Source: Frankiaceae bacterium (lineage in GTDB: Bacteria > Actinomycetota > Actinomycetes > JAVEEJ01). Taken from it: a DNA stretch of 7,874 nucleotides. Of this stretch, positions 5,431 to 7,874 are shown piece after piece. The stretch lies in contig JAVEEJ010000051.1 in NCBI GenBank assembly GCA_030840515.1, forward strand, positions 1 through 7,874. Reading direction: 5' to 3'. Every line of letters starts with the position of its first letter. Position 1 is the first letter of the stretch. Made by a program: the position numbers and the translations under genes. Below the pieces are notes generated by a model. The model was not told the DNA's origin, did not search any database, and saw nothing but the letters and a program-made list of their open reading frames with translations.

Positions 5431-6216
5431 TCACCAGCCGAAGGCGCGGGCCCGTTCTGGGCGTTCCCGCCGAGCCATCCGGCCCACCAGCAGCGCGAAC
5501 ACCATCCCCACCACGAACCCGACCACGTGGGCGCCGTACGCGACCCCCGCCCCCGCCGACACGCCCGCCCCGCGGAAGTAGAGGTATTGCAGGGCAAACC
5601 ACCCGCCCAGCACGAGCCACGCGGGCAGCCGGAGCGGGAGGAAGAACAGGAATGTCAGCGAGGACAGCACCCTGACCCGCGGGAAGAGCACGAGATAGGC
5701 GCCGAGTACGCCGGCGATCGCGCCGGAGGCCCCGACCAGCGAGGTCGTCGAGCCGGTGCTGAGGGCGGCGTGCCCGAAGGTCGCGGCGACGCCGCAGCCC
5801 AGGTAGAACAGCAGGTAGCGCAGCCTGCCGAAGCGGTCTTCGACGTTGTTGCCGAACACCCACAGGAAGAGCATGTTGCCCGCCAGGTGCAGCCACCCGC
5901 CGTGCACGAAGAGCGAGGTCAGCACGCTCAGCAGCGGCGACTTCGTCCGGGTGTCGTCCGCGCAGCTGTGGACCACGCCTCCCTCGGAGTAGAGCGTGTG
6001 GGTGACGACCTGATGTCCGGTGAACATCTCCTTCGGGATCGCGCCCCAGTGCTCGTAGTAGTGCGCTTGGGAGCACAGCTCTGCCGAGGTCTTAGGCCCG
6101 AGCGGTGTCGTGGCCGCAGGTGAGAGCAGGAACACCACGACGTTGATCGCGATCAGCAGCCACGTCATCACCGGCGCACGCGAGACCGGGTTCTCGTCGT
6201 GCCAGGGCAGGACCAT
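5431..6216 (-). CDS. Rhomboid family intramembrane serine protease
   Basis: A 261-residue polytopic membrane protease that cleaves substrates inside or next to their transmembrane helices. TM1 is about residues 16-32. A roughly 65-residue extramembrane segment follows, with Cys48 and Cys85, then the rhomboid core. The core has HLAGNMLFLWVFGNNVEDRFG with the oxyanion-stabilising Asn114 (HxxxN), GASGAIAGVLGAY with the catalytic Ser164 (GxSG), and AYGAHVVGFVVGM with the catalytic His230 in the last helix. The dyad is intact and six or seven helices can be drawn. The end is a short basic tail (RMARRERPERARAFGW). I chose ATG at 6216 because AGGA lies 8 nt upstream and family members usually begin M-x-L/I-P-x-x-D-x-N-P. 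An ATG at 6225 would add three residues. The gene starts 43 bp after the phoH2 stop, so the two are probably co-transcribed. Substrates are unknown; the secreted neighbours lack obvious TM helices after signal cleavage. Confidence 0.94.
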   Translation of the reverse strand: MVLPWHDENPVSRAPVMTWLLIAINVVVFLLSPAATTPLGPKTSAELCSQAHYYEHWGAIPKEMFTGHQVVTHTLYSEGGVVHSCADDTRTKSPLLSVLTSLFVHGGWLHLAGNMLFLWVFGNNVEDRFGRLRYLLFYLGCGVAATFGHAALSTGSTTSLVGASGAIAGVLGAYLVLFPRVRVLSSLTFLFFLPLRLPAWLVLGGWFALQYLYFRGAGVSAGAGVAYGAHVVGFVVGMVFALLVGRMARRERPERARAFGW

Positions 6217-6259
6217 GCGCGGCATCCTGCCCCGCCGGAGGGGTTCTAGGCAGCCGGGC

Positions 6260-7597
6260 CTAGAGCGGGAGGTCCTCCAGCATCTCGGTGACGAGCGCGG
6301 CGATGGGCGAGCGCTCGCTGCGGGTCAGCGTGACGTGGGCGAACAGGGGGTGACCCTTGAGCGCCTCGACCACCGCGACCACGCCGTCGTGACGGCCGAC
6401 CCGCAGGTTGTCGCGCTGGGCGACGTCGTGCGTGAGGACGACCCGGGAGTCGGCGCCGATCCGAGACAGGACGGTGAGCAGCACGCCGCGTTCGAGTGAC
6501 TGGGCCTCATCGACGATCACGTAGGTGTCGTGCAGCGACCGGCCCCGGATGTGCGTGAGCGGCAGCACCTCGAGGATCCCCCGGTCGACGACCTCCTCGA
6601 TCACCGTCTCGCCGACGAGCGCACCCAAGGTGTCGAAGACGGCCTGGCCCCAGGGAGCCATCTTCTCGTTCTCGCTCCCGGGGAGGTAGCCGAGCTCCTG
6701 GCCGCCCACGGCGTACAGCGGCCGGAACACGCACACCTTCTTGTGCTGCCGCCGCTCGAGAACTGCCTCCAGGCCGGCGGCCAACGCGAGCGCGCTCTTG
6801 CCCGTGCCCGCGCGGCCACCGAGGCTGACGATCCCGACCTCCGGGTCGAGCAGGATGTCGAGGGCGATCCGCTGCTCGGCGCTCCGGCCGTGCACCCCGA
6901 AGGCGTCCCGGTCACCGCGGACCAGCCGCACGCTCTTGTCCGCCATCACGCGACCCAGACCGCTGCCCCGCTCGGACAGGAGCACCAAGCCGGTGTGACA
7001 CGGCAGCTCGCGGGCCGCCTCGAGGTCGAGCCGCTCGTCGGCGTAGAGCTGATCGAGCTCAGCCCCGCTGATGTCGAGCTCCTCCATCCCTGTCCAGCCG
7101 GCAGTGGGCGCGAGCTCGGCCTGGTACTCCTCCGCCACCAGGCCCACGCTCGCCGCCTTGACGCGCAACGGCAGGTCTTTGGACACGAGTACGACGTCGA
7201 GCCCCTCCGCCTGGAGGTTGCGCGCCACGGCGAGGATCCGGGTGTCGTTGTCGCCGAGGTGGAAGCCGGCGGGCAGCACGCTGACGTCGCTGTGATTGAG
7301 CTCGACGCGGACGGTCCCGCCGTCCTCACCCATCGGAATCGGCTCGTCGAGCCGCCCGTGCTCGACCCGCAGGTCGTCGAGGGTGCGCAGGGCGTGCCTG
7401 GCGAAGTAACCCAGCTCGGGGTGGTTGCGCTTGAGCTCGAGCTCGGTGATCACCACGATCGGCAGCACGACCTCGTGCTCGGCGAACCGCCCCAGCGCTC
7501 CCGGATCCGCGAGCAGCACGCTCGTGTCCAGCACGTAGGTGCGGCGGTCGGACTTGCGGGCGCTGCGTCGTCTGAGGTCCGGGCGGGCTGCGGTCAC
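6260..7597 (-). CDS. phoH2: PhoH2-like PIN-PhoH protein (RNase/RNA helicase ATPase)
   Basis: A 445-residue cytosolic protein with two domains. The N-terminal PIN nuclease (about 17-160) starts RRTYVLDTSVLLADP and keeps the acidic metal ligands: Asp24, Glu52 (ITELELK), Asp118 (NDTRIL) and Asp141 (VSKDLPLR). The C-terminal PhoH ATPase has Walker A GGRAGTGKS at 260-268, Walker B VIVDEAQ at 360-366, then SRVVLTHDVAQRDN and LTRSERSPIAALVTEMLE. Length and motifs match Mycobacterium tuberculosis PhoH2 (Rv1095) very closely as I recall it. Mycobacterial PhoH2 proteins are reported to unwind and cleave RNA and to be encoded with a small antitoxin. GTG at 7597 is chosen because GAGGGG lies 7 nt upstream and homologues begin a few residues before RRTYVLDTS. 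The frame runs on to 7849, but that part is low-complexity. A fumarase gene also lies near phoH2 in mycobacteria, so part of this neighbourhood may be conserved. Confidence 0.93.
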   Translation of the reverse strand: MTAARPDLRRRSARKSDRRTYVLDTSVLLADPGALGRFAEHEVVLPIVVITELELKRNHPELGYFARHALRTLDDLRVEHGRLDEPIPMGEDGGTVRVELNHSDVSVLPAGFHLGDNDTRILAVARNLQAEGLDVVLVSKDLPLRVKAASVGLVAEEYQAELAPTAGWTGMEELDISGAELDQLYADERLDLEAARELPCHTGLVLLSERGSGLGRVMADKSVRLVRGDRDAFGVHGRSAEQRIALDILLDPEVGIVSLGGRAGTGKSALALAAGLEAVLERRQHKKVCVFRPLYAVGGQELGYLPGSENEKMAPWGQAVFDTLGALVGETVIEEVVDRGILEVLPLTHIRGRSLHDTYVIVDEAQSLERGVLLTVLSRIGADSRVVLTHDVAQRDNLRVGRHDGVVAVVEALKGHPLFAHVTLTRSERSPIAALVTEMLEDLPL

Positions 7598-7704
7598 GGG
7601 GCTACCCCTCGCGGCGTCGCGCGGGCGGCCGCCGCACACAAGCGCAGGGCCGGGCCAGGTGCTCCCGGGGCGCTCAGCGGTGGTGCTGGCCGCCGCAGTC
7701 GACG
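7598..7704 (-). other. Gap upstream of phoH2
   Basis: This 107-bp stretch separates phoH2 from the possible upstream frame. One frame in it ends with a TGA (7596-7594) that overlaps the phoH2 GTG by 4 bp, but it begins after a stop at 7705, has no ATG or GTG, and offers only a TTG giving about 15 residues. I see no promoter boxes that I would defend. Confidence 0.4.
7605..7610 (-). promoter_or_regulatory. Ribosome binding site deciding the GTG start of phoH2
   Basis: GAGGGG on the - strand ends 7 nt before the GTG at 7597. Upstream in-frame GTG codons lack a comparable site and would add a Pro/Arg-rich extension not seen in the family. Confidence 0.6.
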
Positions 7705-7874
7705 CTACGCCGCGATCATGAACCCTCCCGGATCCGACACGCCCGCCCGCGGGTGAGGGCGCGGGCCGCGGGCGGCGGACTTGGGCGGGCCGCGGGCGGC
7801 GGACTTGGGCGGGCCGCGGGCGGCGGACTTGGGCGGGCCGCGGGAGCACGCCGCTGGCGGCGGACTCGGCCGGC
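7705..7874 (-). CDS. Possible 3' end of an unidentified gene with a PPKSAARG repeat tail (partial)
   Basis: One - strand frame is open from the window edge to a TAG at 7707-7705. It reads a Pro/Ala-rich stretch, three copies of PPKSAARG, and a non-repetitive end, GVSDPGGFMIAA. In this frame every codon of the repeat unit ends in G or C (8 of 8), while the other two frames put A or T in third positions; that is the pattern of coding DNA in a high-GC genome. All three frames are free of stops beyond about 7720, so openness itself proves nothing. If real, it is the basic tail of a protein whose body lies outside the window, ending 107 bp before phoH2. I do not recognise it; it could equally be a non-coding repeat. 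Confidence 0.3.
   Translation of the reverse strand, partial: RPSPPPAACSRGPPKSAARGPPKSAARGPPKSAARGPRPHPRAGVSDPGGFMIAA
7762..7844. repeat. 24-bp tandem direct repeat, 3 full copies plus a partial
   Basis: Three exact head-to-tail 24-bp units occupy 7762-7785, 7786-7809 and 7810-7833. Each begins CGGGCCGCGGG and ends CGGACTTGGG. A fourth copies the first 11 bases (7834-7844) and then diverges. A related segment, GGCGGCGGACTCGG, reappears at 7856-7869 after a 12-base offset, so the array probably extends or decays beyond the window. The unit is a multiple of three (8 codons), so it would keep any reading frame across it. Confidence 0.95.

Noticed and set aside
6530..7756. Long + strand open frame (408 codons) opposite phoH2
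   Set aside because: It is antisense to a strongly recognisable PhoH2 protein. It shows no domain or motif, and its length is explained by GC bias.
7762..7844. CRISPR or replication-origin iterons
   Set aside because: The 24-bp units are directly contiguous without unique spacers and are extremely GC-rich. No initiator gene or AT-rich region is nearby.

Overview
The window is very GC-rich, with strong G/C bias at third codon positions, several GTG or TTG starts and actinobacterial protein families. The best fit is a high-GC actinobacterium. A mycobacterium-like fumarase C-terminus and a PhoH2-type protein support this, but I cannot name a genus from the sequence alone.

Layout. On the + strand, only the 3' end of a class II fumarase gene (fumC) is present (1-192). 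Everything else is on the - strand and reads right to left. At the far right (7705-7874) there may be the 3' end of an unidentified reading frame, built on a 24-bp tandem repeat. It is followed by phoH2 (7597-6260, PIN nuclease plus PhoH helicase/ATPase), a rhomboid intramembrane protease (6216-5431), a secreted subtilase with a tryptophan-repeat tail (5309-3471), a membrane-bound GGDEF-EAL cyclic-di-GMP enzyme (3474-1042), and a small secreted lysozyme-fold/SLT-type muralytic protein (755-207). The last gene converges on fumC with only 14 bp between the stop codons.

How the genes fit together. phoH2 and the rhomboid gene are 43 bp apart. The subtilase stop and the cyclic-di-GMP gene start overlap by 4 bp (GTGA), so those two are almost certainly co-transcribed and translationally coupled. 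Apart from PhoH2, the - strand products all act at or outside the membrane: one protease in the membrane, one outside, a membrane sensor/cyclic-di-GMP enzyme, and a cell-wall hydrolase. The muralytic gene has a separate 286-bp leader with two strong inverted repeats interleaved in pseudoknot order. The subtilase gene has two adjacent palindromes upstream.

Most notable points: the subtilase/cyclic-di-GMP coupling, the 17-tryptophan pentad tail with an internal DNA duplication, the lost I-site of the GGDEF domain beside an intact EAL domain, the structured leader, and a PhoH2 gene without a recognisable antitoxin partner.
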